A stretch of DNA of 24,612 nucleotides from WQUF01 sp031549885 (GCA_031549885.1 JAVBPD010000062.1:1-24612), one strand, 5' to 3'. Shown: positions 1 through 6,696, counted from the stretch's first letter. Made by a program: numbers and translations. The notes: a model not told the origin generated them from the sequence alone.

Positions 1-343
1 AGAACGTCCCCAAGATGAGCCTCCTTAATTCGACAAAATCGATGAGAAGGTCTAGGAGTGCTTAGCGAAATTAAAAAAAGTAAAAAATATAGGAAAACTT
101 GCAGAGAAAGATATCTAAAATGAAGATAATTTCCCGAAAAAAATTTCTTAAAAAACAGGAATGCTTTTATCCAAAAACTTAAAATTTGGATGAAAGTTTT
201 GGAAGTGACTTTTAATAAAAAGAATTTAAAAACATATAAGAATGGTATAAAATATTATTAGTGAATCTCAATGAGTTAAATAAATTTCTCAATTGTATAA
301 AAAGTATGATAAAATAATAATATAAATTTTAGGAGGTATTTAT
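1..343. other. Non-coding leader region with degraded repeat-like sequence
   Basis: No intact gene is visible. The first ~60 bases are less AT-rich than their surroundings, and every frame is interrupted by stops. Frame 1 holds a short lysine/arginine-rich stretch (about 58-117, from GTG to TGA) that could be the decayed end of a gene. An imperfect inverted repeat lies at about 169-203 (ATCCAAA/TTTGGAT, and overlapping CCAAAAACTT/AAGTTTTGG). It has no T-run, so it is probably not a terminator. The last ~50 bases are A/T-rich promoter-like sequence leading to an AGGAGG ribosome binding site at 332-337 for the gene at 344. Whether the first 60 bases are a mobile-element remnant is a guess. Confidence 0.35.
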
Positions 344-958
344 ATGAAACTGTTAAATAAGGCTATCATCTTAGGTACTCTTTTAACTTCAGTGAATTTT
401 ATACCGGTTTTTGGAGCAGACATTAATAATTATAAAATTGATAAAATGCCAAATATCACTATTACTTTTGGTTCTAAATCTGTTAACCTAAAGGATTATG
501 AAATAACTTTTGATAAAAATAAGATGACTTTTATTGTTACGCCAAAGAAATCCGATACGAATATAGTTTATGATAACACTCAATATGGATTTAAAGTTAA
601 TTTACCAAATAGCTGGGAAGGATATACTATTGTAAATGATAAATGGGAAGGTATAGGAACAGGTACAGTTAATGCCACAGGGCCATTAATTTCTATTCGC
701 CATCCACTTTGGACAAAAGAAAATCCTCGCCAAGATATTCCAATTATGGTTTTTACAATTTCAGAGTGGGATGCTATGAATAAAGATGAGTTTCATATAG
801 GAGCTGCACCTATAAATCCAAGCGAACTTAGTAGAAATTCTACATATGTATTTGCACTTCCTGCTCGTTATAATTTTTCTTACTTAACAGGATTTGAAGA
901 AGTACAAAAGATCATAGATGGCAAAGCAGTAGTTGCAACTGAAAACATTTTAAAGTAA
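344..958 (+). CDS. Secreted hypothetical protein, 204 aa
   Basis: This is a predicted exported protein of unknown function. Residues 1-25 form a signal peptide: Lys near the N-terminus, a hydrophobic core, and likely cleavage after VFGA. A short domain (about 26-75) resembles the N-terminal beta segment seen in copper-amine-oxidase-like surface proteins. It is followed by a conserved-looking domain (about 80-200) beginning YGFKVNLPNSWEGY. From memory, a similar block (YGF..LP.SW.GY, then RHP.WTKENPRQDIPIMVFT, then HIGAAP) occurs in secreted Bacillus, Paenibacillus and Clostridium proteins of unknown role. There is no LPxTG motif or lipobox, so it is probably released or loosely wall-associated. 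The ATG follows AGGAGG at ideal spacing. The next gene starts 68 bp downstream with its own candidate promoter. Confidence 0.85.
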   Translation: MKLLNKAIILGTLLTSVNFIPVFGADINNYKIDKMPNITITFGSKSVNLKDYEITFDKNKMTFIVTPKKSDTNIVYDNTQYGFKVNLPNSWEGYTIVNDKWEGIGTGTVNATGPLISIRHPLWTKENPRQDIPIMVFTISEWDAMNKDEFHIGAAPINPSELSRNSTYVFALPARYNFSYLTGFEEVQKIIDGKAVVATENILK

Positions 959-972
959 ATTAAACGGGGCAA

Positions 973-1001
973 TTTCACTATAAATGAAATTAATGTATAA
1001 T
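973..1001 (+). promoter_or_regulatory. Candidate promoter for the coiled-coil gene
   Basis: A perfect TATAAT at 996-1001 sits 17 bp after a weak TTTCAC (973-978). It lies between two genes on the same strand and 25 bp before the next ATG. The -10 is good and the -35 is poor, so the call is tentative. Confidence 0.4.
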
Positions 1002-1026
1002 TTTAATAAAAGTTAAGGAGAAAAAA

Positions 1027-1368
1027 ATGGAAGAAAAAATTTTAGAAATGCTTCAACAAATTCAAGTGGATATAAACAATAAAATAAGTGAATTGAGCAA
1101 TAAAATAGATGAAAATAAAAATGAATTAAGCAATAAAATAAGTGAATTAAGCAATAAAATAGATGAAACTAGAAATGAAATAAGAGAAACAAAAGAAGAT
1201 ATAATAAATCAAGTATCGCAAGAATTAAGAATTATAACCGAAACAATTTCAAATGAATTTAAAAGAATAGACACAAAAATTGAATCATTAAATGAAAGTC
1301 TAAATCATGTTGAAGATGTTACAGCTAGAAATTTTTATGATATAGACAAGTTGAAAAAAGTTAAATAA
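1027..1368 (+). CDS. Small coiled-coil protein, 113 aa
   Basis: No enzymatic family is recognised. The protein is almost wholly predicted coiled coil. It contains NKISELSNKIDE twice, forming an 18-residue tandem repeat (54-bp DNA period, from 1078 and again from 1132). A Lys/Glu/Ile-rich segment follows, and the protein ends in a short polar tail. It has no signal peptide or membrane segment, so it is likely a cytoplasmic oligomerising protein. Similar short coiled-coil proteins are common in clostridia. The ATG is preceded by TTAAGGAG (1013-1020), and the gene ends just before a strong terminator. Expression is probably from the candidate promoter at 973-1001. Confidence 0.8.
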   Translation: MEEKILEMLQQIQVDINNKISELSNKIDENKNELSNKISELSNKIDETRNEIRETKEDIINQVSQELRIITETISNEFKRIDTKIESLNESLNHVEDVTARNFYDIDKLKKVK

Positions 1369-1374
1369 TTTTAT

Positions 1375-1417
1375 AACGTTGCAAATTGGTAATGAAAAAT
1401 TTGCAGCGTTTTTTTAT
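1375..1417 (+). terminator. Rho-independent terminator
   Basis: A 13-bp stem, AACGTTGCAAATT (1375-1387) with AATTTGCAGCGTT (1398-1410) and one G:U pair, has a 10-nt loop. It is followed by a run of T's. It closes the transcript of the coiled-coil gene. Confidence 0.9.
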
Positions 1418-1429
1418 TTTAAATATCTA

Positions 1430-1458
1430 TTGACAACTATTACGTTAGCCGATATAAT
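1430..1458 (+). promoter_or_regulatory. Perfect-consensus sigma-A promoter for padR operon
   Basis: TTGACA (1430-1435), a 17-bp spacer, then TATAAT (1453-1458). Both hexamers match consensus exactly. It lies 60 bp upstream of the PadR start. Such a strong promoter driving a repressor gene suggests that repression at the overlapping operator is the controlling step. Confidence 0.9.
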
Positions 1459-1495
1459 AATATTACGCTAGACGATATAACGAATAACGTAATAG
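1437..1495 (+). promoter_or_regulatory. Probable PadR operator: inverted plus direct repeats
   Basis: CTATTACGTTA (1437-1447, inside the -35/-10 spacer) is an exact inverted match of TAACGTAATAG (1485-1495). A second copy of the left half, ATTACGCTAGACGATATA (1462-1479), repeats 1439-1456 in direct orientation with a 23-bp shift and only two differences. The repeats straddle the -10 and the expected transcription start. That is the classic layout for autorepression by the PadR encoded directly downstream. The binding assignment is inferred from position. Confidence 0.7.
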
Positions 1496-1517
1496 TTTGA
1501 ATTAGGAGTGAATTAAG

Positions 1518-1844
1518 ATGCCTGAAAGTACAGATAGGGGAGCTTTAACTGAAGCAGTTTTTTATATTTTATTATCACTTTATACTCCAATGCATGGATA
1601 TGGAATAATGCAGAATATTAAAGAATTAAGCAATGGCAGAATATCTCTTGGACCAGGAACATTGTATGGTGCTATTAATACGTTGCTTGAAAAGGGATGG
1701 ATAGTTAATTATTTTAATGATAGAGATTCAAGGAAAAAAGAATATTTAATAACTAATTTAGGGAAAGAGATGATTGAAAAAGAAATTATAAGACTTAAGG
1801 AGCTTTTGTCAAATGGCAAAAAAATTATAGGGGGTGTGGAATAA
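1518..1844 (+). CDS. PadR family transcriptional regulator, 108 aa
   Basis: This is a winged-helix DNA-binding repressor of the short PadR type. Residues ~10-85 carry the family signature: a LLSLYTPMHGYGIMQ helix, then SLGPGTLYGAINTLLEKGWI (recognition helix) and a wing with NDRDSRKKEYLIT. A short C-terminal dimerisation helix (about 85-104) follows. The length is normal for the one-domain subfamily. The ATG has a GGAGTG ribosome binding site. Its reading frame overlaps the next gene by 11 bp, so the two are translationally coupled. Promoter-embedded repeats (1437-1495) suggest autoregulation. Many clostridial PadR genes are followed by a DUF2812-type membrane protein, but here the partner is a much shorter two-helix peptide. 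The inducer cannot be deduced; PadR proteins often sense phenolics, drugs or envelope stress. Confidence 0.95.
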   Translation: MPESTDRGALTEAVFYILLSLYTPMHGYGIMQNIKELSNGRISLGPGTLYGAINTLLEKGWIVNYFNDRDSRKKEYLITNLGKEMIEKEIIRLKELLSNGKKIIGGVE

Positions 1845-2055
1845 TAAAAGAATTATGCTTTTATTTGGAATAATCGGATTGCCTGCTCCTTTTGTTGGTA
1901 TAATAAATTTAAATATGGCCATTACATCTCCATATGAATTTAATCTATATGTTGGTATTTTAGATATAGCTGTTTGGATTTTAAGCTTTGCCATTGCGCT
2001 TAAATATTATAGGAAAATAAATAAATTAAAAAAAGAAAAGCTAATAAGAGAATAG
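1834..2055 (+). CDS. Small two-helix membrane protein, 73 aa, coupled to padR
   Basis: No family is recognised. The GTG start lies inside the last codons of padR (11-bp overlap). The GGGGG run at 1829-1833 abuts it, so spacing is unusually tight. An internal ATG at 1855 is an alternative start. Two hydrophobic segments are visible (residues ~7-27 and ~39-60), followed by a strongly basic tail (KYYRKINKLKKEK), which predicts a cytoplasmic C-terminus. Its position as the PadR-coupled gene suggests it is the regulated effector or a membrane sensor partner. It could also be the shortened remnant of a longer PadR-associated membrane protein. The overlap with padR, the hydrophobicity pattern and intact codon use support a real gene. 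Confidence 0.75.
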   Translation: MWNNKRIMLLFGIIGLPAPFVGIINLNMAITSPYEFNLYVGILDIAVWILSFAIALKYYRKINKLKKEKLIRE

Positions 2056-2103
2056 ATAAACTGTGATATAATGATTGTGAAATTATTAAAGAAGGTTTGA
2101 TAT

Positions 2104-2472
2104 ATGTTATTATTTGCCATTATTTTTATAACTTTAGCATTAATTTTATACACTATTGGTGTATGGGCTGAAAAAATTCAAGGTATTTTAAAGCTGTGGC
2201 ATGTTATTGTATTTTGGTGTGGTTTTGTATGCGACACAGTTGGGACTAGTATTATGAGTTTAATTGCAAAAAATCAAGACCCAAATATTTTTCACGCTAT
2301 AACGGGAATAATTGCAATTATCCTTATGTTATTTCATGCTATTTGGGCAACTTTTGTAATTGTAAAAAAGAACAAAAAAATGCTTATATCGTTTCATAAG
2401 TTTTCAATTTTAGTCTGGATAATATGGTTAATACCTTATTTTTCAGGAATGATATTTGGAATGAGATCATAA
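2104..2472 (+). CDS. HsmA family four-helix membrane protein, 122 aa
   Basis: This integral membrane protein has four predicted helices (about 3-22, 31-52, 62-86 and 96-118). The arrangement of conserved histidines and aromatics (LKLWHVIVFW, then HAITGIIAIILMLFHAIWA, then SFHKFSILVWIIWLIPYFSG) matches, as I recall it, the HsmA family of small bacterial membrane proteins. Their biochemical role is poorly defined. Intramembrane histidines are compatible with heme or cation binding, which is inference. It starts 48 bp after the two-helix gene, with an AAGG ribosome binding site. It probably belongs to the PadR operon, although a TATAAT at 2067-2072 could supply a separate weak promoter. A convergent terminator follows immediately. 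Confidence 0.75.
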   Translation: MLLFAIIFITLALILYTIGVWAEKIQGILKLWHVIVFWCGFVCDTVGTSIMSLIAKNQDPNIFHAITGIIAIILMLFHAIWATFVIVKKNKKMLISFHKFSILVWIIWLIPYFSGMIFGMRS

Positions 2473-2476
2473 GTAA

Positions 2477-2513
2477 AAGAGGATTTACAGCAAAAGTAAC
2501 TCCTCTTATTTTT
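2477..2513. terminator. Bidirectional terminator between convergent genes
   Basis: AAGAGGA (2477-2483) pairs with TCCTCTT (2501-2507). T-rich sequence lies on both sides: ATTTTT on the plus strand, TTTTACTTA on the minus strand. It sits between the convergent ends of the HsmA-family gene and the FNT channel gene. Confidence 0.7.
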
Positions 2514-3333
2514 AGTGGTTTTCTTTACAAAATGCAATGTATAAAAGGCCGCCTAAAATAACTCCTCCACCTATTAAGTTTCCAGTAGTAGAAAACAAAA
2601 TATTTGTTAATACATGACCAATAGTTATAGCATCTATTTTTTCTTTAGCTAAAGTGCTAAGGGCTACTATGTTTGGGTTTGATTTTATAATTAATGATAT
2701 TGATAAATAATACATATTAGCAACACAGTGTTCAAATCCTGTAACTACAAATGCAAAGACCCCTAAAAAGCTTATAAAGGATTTTCCGATTATGTCTTTT
2801 GCAGCTATGGACATCCAAATGGTGCCACATACTATAATATTACACCCCACACCGCTAAAAAACATATTTACAGGTGACAGACTAGTTTTTGTAGATGCAA
2901 CTTTTAAAGCGTAATCAATTAGATGAGCATTGGTGTTAAAGAAACCAGAAAGATAAACTAAAACAGTAAATAACACTGCACCTACTAAATTGCCAAGAAA
3001 AACGATTATTAGATTTCTCATTACTGCTTTAGCTGTAACTCTTTTATCATACATAGATACTAGCATTAAAGTATTTCCTGTAAAAAGGTCTGTACCAATA
3101 ATTATTACAAGAGCTAGTCCAACTGGAAAGACTACAGCAGCAGCTAATTTTGCAGCGCTAGAATTTTCAAATGAGTATGCAGCTATAGAAGATGCATATG
3201 CACCTAAAGCGATGAAAATACCTGATAGAATTGCTAATATGGCAGTTTTTCTAACACTATATTTAGATTTTTTTTCATAAGCTGTCATCACATCTTCACA
3301 AAGTTCCATTGCAGCTGACATTCTTTTTTCCAT
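2512..3333 (-). CDS. Formate/nitrite transporter (FNT) family channel, 273 aa
   Basis: This is a pentameric inner-membrane channel for small monovalent anions or their acids: formate, nitrite, or hydrosulfide in some clostridia. Six hydrophobic helices are visible. The first half-repeat contains LFTGNTL (about 84-89) in the omega-loop region. The second contains GVGCNIIVCGTIW (161-173). The signature GFEHCVANMY (199-208) includes the pore histidine His202. The length is typical of FocA. The minus-strand ATG has AAGGAG upstream and a promoter at 3379-3406. No pyruvate formate-lyase, nitrite reductase or sulfite reductase gene is adjacent, so the substrate cannot be assigned. The fold assignment is secure. 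Confidence 0.93.
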   Translation of the reverse strand: MEKRMSAAMELCEDVMTAYEKKSKYSVRKTAILAILSGIFIALGAYASSIAAYSFENSSAAKLAAAVVFPVGLALVIIIGTDLFTGNTLMLVSMYDKRVTAKAVMRNLIIVFLGNLVGAVLFTVLVYLSGFFNTNAHLIDYALKVASTKTSLSPVNMFFSGVGCNIIVCGTIWMSIAAKDIIGKSFISFLGVFAFVVTGFEHCVANMYYLSISLIIKSNPNIVALSTLAKEKIDAITIGHVLTNILFSTTGNLIGGGVILGGLLYIAFCKENH

Positions 3334-3378
3334 ATTTTTTCTCCTTAAATAAGTAAATAAAAATAAGACTACTCTATA

Positions 3379-3406
3379 ATTATACAGGGAAATATTTTTT
3401 TTTCAA
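3379..3406 (-). promoter_or_regulatory. Promoter of the FNT channel gene
   Basis: On the minus strand, TTGAAA (3406-3401) lies 16 bp before a perfect TATAAT (3384-3379). It is 46 bp upstream of the FNT start and within the divergent intergenic region shared with the AlkA-like gene. Confidence 0.6.
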
Positions 3407-3435
3407 TAATATATTATAAGATAAGGTGATGAATA

Positions 3436-4074
3436 ATGATAATTAAACTTGATTCAAAAGAAGTTAAATACTTAATTGAAAATGATAAAAAAATGAAATC
3501 AATAGTAGATTACATTGAAGATTTTAAAATAGATGATGGAGGAAGAGATTATGAAGGTGGTGATAGGTATTTCATATCTTTATTTAGAAGTATTTTAGGA
3601 CAACAAATTTCTATGAAAGCAGCAAATAGTATTTGGAATAAAGTTGTTAAGTATTTTGAAAAAATTACTCCAGAAGCAATTTTAAAAACTGATGATGAAC
3701 TTTTAAGAAATTTAGGCCTATCTAAAAGCAAAGTGATATATTCTAAAGATCTTTGCAATAAAATATTAAGTAAAGAAATAATTTTAGATGACATTAACAA
3801 AAAATCCGATGATGAAATAAGAGATCATCTTATAAAAGTCAAAGGAATTGGGACATGGACTGTAAACATGTTTTTAATATTCACATTGTTTAGAGAAGAT
3901 GTTTTTCCAATTGAAGATTTAGGACTTAGAAATTCAATGAGGATATTTTACTTTGACAACATTGAAGCAAAAAAAGAAGATTTAATAAAGATATCTTTAC
4001 ATTGGAAGCCATATAGAACTTATGGTACATTAATATTATGGGAAGGATATAATAAAAAATTAAATGAAAAATGA
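3436..4074 (+). CDS. DNA-3-methyladenine glycosylase II (AlkA-like), 212 aa
   Basis: This base-excision repair enzyme would remove alkylated purines from DNA. It is an HhH-GPD superfamily protein. SLFRSILGQQISMKAANSIW marks the first helices. The helix-hairpin-helix KVKGIGTWTVNMF spans about 134-146. FPIEDLGLR places the catalytic aspartate at Asp161. It lacks the four-cysteine iron-sulfur motif of endonuclease III. It also lacks the N-terminal TBP-like domain of E. coli AlkA, as is usual for the ~210-residue Firmicute version. The start has AAGGTGAT six bases upstream. It is divergent from the FNT gene and followed after 16 bp by the small DUF6440 gene, so the two are probably co-transcribed. 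Confidence 0.93.
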   Translation: MIIKLDSKEVKYLIENDKKMKSIVDYIEDFKIDDGGRDYEGGDRYFISLFRSILGQQISMKAANSIWNKVVKYFEKITPEAILKTDDELLRNLGLSKSKVIYSKDLCNKILSKEIILDDINKKSDDEIRDHLIKVKGIGTWTVNMFLIFTLFREDVFPIEDLGLRNSMRIFYFDNIEAKKEDLIKISLHWKPYRTYGTLILWEGYNKKLNEK

Positions 4075-4090
4075 GAGGCGGTGAATAATT

Positions 4091-4270
4091 GTGAAGGATA
4101 AGAGATTTAAATTTACTCAAGGAAGCTTTGTAGATAATGTTAGAATTATAACTGATACTGAAACGGGGGTACAATATTTATTTGTACAATCTGGATATGC
4201 TGGTGGCTTAACAACTTTAGTTGATGAAAATGGAAAGCCTTTAATAAATAGCAATATTAATAATTTTTAA
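4091..4270 (+). CDS. DUF6440 family small protein, 59 aa
   Basis: This is a short, easily missed gene with a GTG start. The protein begins MKDKRFKFTQGSF. It contains RIITDTETGVQYLF and SGYAGGLTTLVDENGKP, the hallmark pattern (as I recall it) of the DUF6440 proteins that are widespread in Firmicutes. A GAGGCGGTG ribosome binding site lies at 4076-4084. No signal peptide or membrane helix is present, and the function is unknown. In this family the conserved core 'R-I-x-x-D-x-x-T-G-V-x-Y-L' followed by 'G-Y-A-G-G-L-T' covers almost the whole protein, so the gene appears full length. It lies 16 bp after the AlkA-like gene and 30 bp before the DUF2238-like gene, consistent with one operon. Confidence 0.85.
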   Translation: MKDKRFKFTQGSFVDNVRIITDTETGVQYLFVQSGYAGGLTTLVDENGKPLINSNINNF

Positions 4271-4300
4271 ATATTAAATTTAAATTGGATGGTGGCCATT

Positions 4301-5104
4301 ATGAATGATTCAAATAAAAAAGAAAATAATACAGTATTAATATTATATATTGTATTAAGGGTATTAGTTGTTTTAACGTTAGTAATTCAACTTTTAAGGG
4401 GAAATTATGAAAATGTATTTATGTGTGTTTTAACATTAATACTATTTGTAATACCTTCAATTATTGATAAGAGATTCAATATAAAGCTGCCAAATGCTCT
4501 TGAAATTATAATATTATTATTTATCTTTTCTGCAGAGATTTTAGGTGAAGTGCAGAATTTCTATGGCATATTTAAATATTGGGATACAATGCTACATACA
4601 ATAAATGGATTTTTATGTGCAGCTATAGGATTTTCATTTATAGATATTTTGAATAGATCAAAAACATTTCATTTTCAATTAGCACCTATATTTGTTGCTT
4701 TAGTTGCGTTTTGTTTTTCAATGACTGTTGGGGTATTGTGGGAATTCTTTGAATTTTCCATGGATTCTTTTTTTCGCTCAGATATGCAAAAAGATTATAT
4801 CGTGCGGACCATATCATCAGTTGAATTAAATGAAATAAGGAAAAATAAACCAGTTATTATAAGGAATATTGATCATACTGAAATATATAACATTGAAAAT
4901 GGACAAATGAAAAAGACTGTTATAAAAGGTGGATATTTAGATATTGGCATTAATGACACTATGAAAGATTTAATGGTGAATTTTATTGGAGCTGTTGTTT
5001 TTTCATTTCTTGGAAATCTATATATTAAAGACAGAGATAAATATAAATTTGCTGAGGATTTTATGCCTATAAGAAAAGAAGAATCAGATGAAGACAAGTT
5101 ATGA
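4301..5104 (+). CDS. DUF2238 (YjdF-like) membrane protein, 267 aa
   Basis: This is a multi-pass membrane protein of unknown function. About six hydrophobic segments are visible (roughly 12-32, 38-56, 68-82, 98-116, 130-152 and 225-245). Family-type motifs include YWDTMLHTINGF, where Asp and His lie at a membrane edge. GVLWEFFEFSMD and GYLDIGINDTMKDLMVNFIGA add further Asp/Glu clusters. These acidic and His residues around helices suggest a metal site, which is inference. A soluble loop of ~65 residues separates the last two motifs. I prefer the ATG at 4301, which follows GGATGGTGG, over an in-frame ATG at 4289 that has no ribosome binding site. It ends at a strong terminator and is the last gene of the apparent AlkA-DUF6440 operon. 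Confidence 0.8.
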   Translation: MNDSNKKENNTVLILYIVLRVLVVLTLVIQLLRGNYENVFMCVLTLILFVIPSIIDKRFNIKLPNALEIIILLFIFSAEILGEVQNFYGIFKYWDTMLHTINGFLCAAIGFSFIDILNRSKTFHFQLAPIFVALVAFCFSMTVGVLWEFFEFSMDSFFRSDMQKDYIVRTISSVELNEIRKNKPVIIRNIDHTEIYNIENGQMKKTVIKGGYLDIGINDTMKDLMVNFIGAVVFSFLGNLYIKDRDKYKFAEDFMPIRKEESDEDKL

Positions 5105-5117
5105 GAGAAACTTTTAT

Positions 5118-5151
5118 AACCTCAAATCACGTTTGAGGTTTAATTTTTTTT
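5118..5151 (+). terminator. Rho-independent terminator
   Basis: AACCTCAAA (5118-5126) and TTTGAGGTT (5132-5140) form a perfect 9-bp stem with a 5-nt loop. TAATTTTTTTT follows. It ends the operon of the DUF2238-like gene. Confidence 0.95.
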
Positions 5152-5248
5152 GTTATAAAGTAGAAGTTTATGAATTATTATCTAGTTAATGGATAAAATG
5201 ATTTTAAAAGTTACATGTAAAATAATTTTCAGAGAGGATAGAGGAATA

Positions 5249-5272
5249 TTCATGTACCCTTAAGTACATGAA
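5249..5272. promoter_or_regulatory. 24-bp perfect palindrome in leader of surface operon
   Basis: TTCATGTAC (5249-5257) is exactly inverted as GTACATGAA (5264-5272) around CCTTAA. It lies 17 bp upstream of the first surface-protein start. It could be a dimeric regulator's operator or an mRNA hairpin. A purine-rich, ribosome-binding-like tract (5233-5246) precedes an ATG inside the palindrome. That ATG opens only a three-codon ORF (Met-Tyr-Pro-stop). The second arm overlaps one of two copies of CATGAAATT (5267-5275, 5279-5287). Confidence 0.65.
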
Positions 5273-5289
5273 ATTCTGCATGAAATTTT

Positions 5290-6678
5290 ATGAAAAAAAT
5301 AATGATATGCATTCTTCTGGTTTATTTTTTAATCATTAATAGTGTTCCATCACAAGGATTTAATTTAAAAAAACCTTCTTTAAGCTTTATAAGCAATGAT
5401 AATACTTTAAAGGATATAAGCCCTGGGGAAACAAAAGAATATACTTTTAAAATAACTAATACTAAATATAATGAAATTTCAGATATAGATTTAAAATATC
5501 ATTTTGAATTTTCATTTCAAAATATTAACGCAAAGGATATTCTTGACTTATCTTATAAACTTTCTTATAAATCAGGAGAAAATGAAGATGAAATTCCCTT
5601 AAATATTCAAGATGGTTTTCCAATTAGAACTTATCCCCTTATTATTCATAGCTTAAAGGAACAATATCATATTTTTACATTAAGCATAACTTGGAATGAC
5701 ACCCAAACAGATCCTAAAGGATTTGCTAATAAAACAATGAAGATTTTAATTGACACTATTGTAGAGGAGTGCATTTCATTAAAATATACATATAAACTTC
5801 CCCAGCACTTAGTTTATCTTCAGACTAAGGGTTTTAAAGATGATATTTTTTATGACAAAAACACAATAGTATACAACGATGATGCCACTTTATCTATTAG
5901 AGTAAAAAATAATTATGCTAAAGATATTAATGAAGAAGGAAAAGATGTAAAATATAAAATTTCCATACATTATGGTGATGGAGAAAGCCTGCCTGACTTA
6001 TCAAAACCTCATAAAAATTTTCAATTAATCGTAAATGATATTCCTTGTGATACTTATGATACTACAAATATTTATACAATCTCAAAAGATATGCCTGAAA
6101 ATATATTAAATATAAGATTTATATGGGATGGAATTTTAAATATGAATCCATCAGAATTTATATATGTAAAAATATCAAAGCTTATACCCTACTATCGTGA
6201 ATCTATATTTAAAGTTACAGTTTTAGGTAAAATGTTTATAAGTATTGATAAAGAAGATATTCTTGATCCTTTTTCAAATGAAATGAAAAAGCTAACCCTT
6301 AGCACTACAAAATCTTTTGGAGCAGGACTTTTATTTCATAAAATGAAAATTAAATTACCTTGGGATAATTCTTTAAGCATAGATGATACAAACAATCTCA
6401 TAATTCATAGCATAAATGATCCATTAAATAGCCATTCCATAGTAAATGGTGGGAGCTTAGAAAATAGATTTTTCTATATATATTTAAATCCATCTTCAAA
6501 AGAAACTCTAAATTTTTATAAAAATGGAAACATTGGATTTAATAATGATTTTATTCAAGCTGAAGTGGAAATTATAGGCGCAGATATACCTAAATATGAC
6601 TTATGGAACAGCAATAACATTAATAATGGATACTCAGGGTGGGAGCATAGACCTGATGGAATACCTATCATACCATAA
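5290..6678 (+). CDS. Secreted hypothetical surface protein, 462 aa
   Basis: No family is recognised. Residues 1-24 are a clear signal peptide (two Lys, a hydrophobic core, then SQGF). The mature protein begins with a beta-rich segment including DISPGETKEYTFKITNT (about 42-58). This is the type of phrase found in Ig-like or TasA/pilin-like domains that cap extracellular filaments, but the resemblance is only local. The rest is beta-strand-rich, with repeated hydrophobic/polar alternation and an unusual C-terminus, GWEHRPDGIPIIP. No LPxTG motif, transmembrane tail or surface-layer domain is present. The next gene starts 18 bp downstream, so the two form an operon, and this protein may be a companion to the giant adhesin. 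The ATG at 5290 has no close ribosome binding site. An in-frame TGA (5281-5283) rules out a longer start, and ATG 5302 is an alternative. Confidence 0.85.
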   Translation: MKKIMICILLVYFLIINSVPSQGFNLKKPSLSFISNDNTLKDISPGETKEYTFKITNTKYNEISDIDLKYHFEFSFQNINAKDILDLSYKLSYKSGENEDEIPLNIQDGFPIRTYPLIIHSLKEQYHIFTLSITWNDTQTDPKGFANKTMKILIDTIVEECISLKYTYKLPQHLVYLQTKGFKDDIFYDKNTIVYNDDATLSIRVKNNYAKDINEEGKDVKYKISIHYGDGESLPDLSKPHKNFQLIVNDIPCDTYDTTNIYTISKDMPENILNIRFIWDGILNMNPSEFIYVKISKLIPYYRESIFKVTVLGKMFISIDKEDILDPFSNEMKKLTLSTTKSFGAGLLFHKMKIKLPWDNSLSIDDTNNLIIHSINDPLNSHSIVNGGSLENRFFYIYLNPSSKETLNFYKNGNIGFNNDFIQAEVEIIGADIPKYDLWNSNNINNGYSGWEHRPDGIPIIP

Positions 6679-6696
6679 GAAGAAAGGGTTAATAAA

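Noticed and set aside
2990..3280. Plus-strand 96-codon open frame
   Set aside because: It lies wholly antisense to the well-supported FNT channel gene and has no ribosome binding site. It is a shadow frame.
5152..5289. Possible cyclic-di-GMP or other known riboswitch upstream of the surface operon
   Set aside because: None of the conserved cores I know (for example the class I GEMM core) is present. Only the palindrome and repeats are visible.
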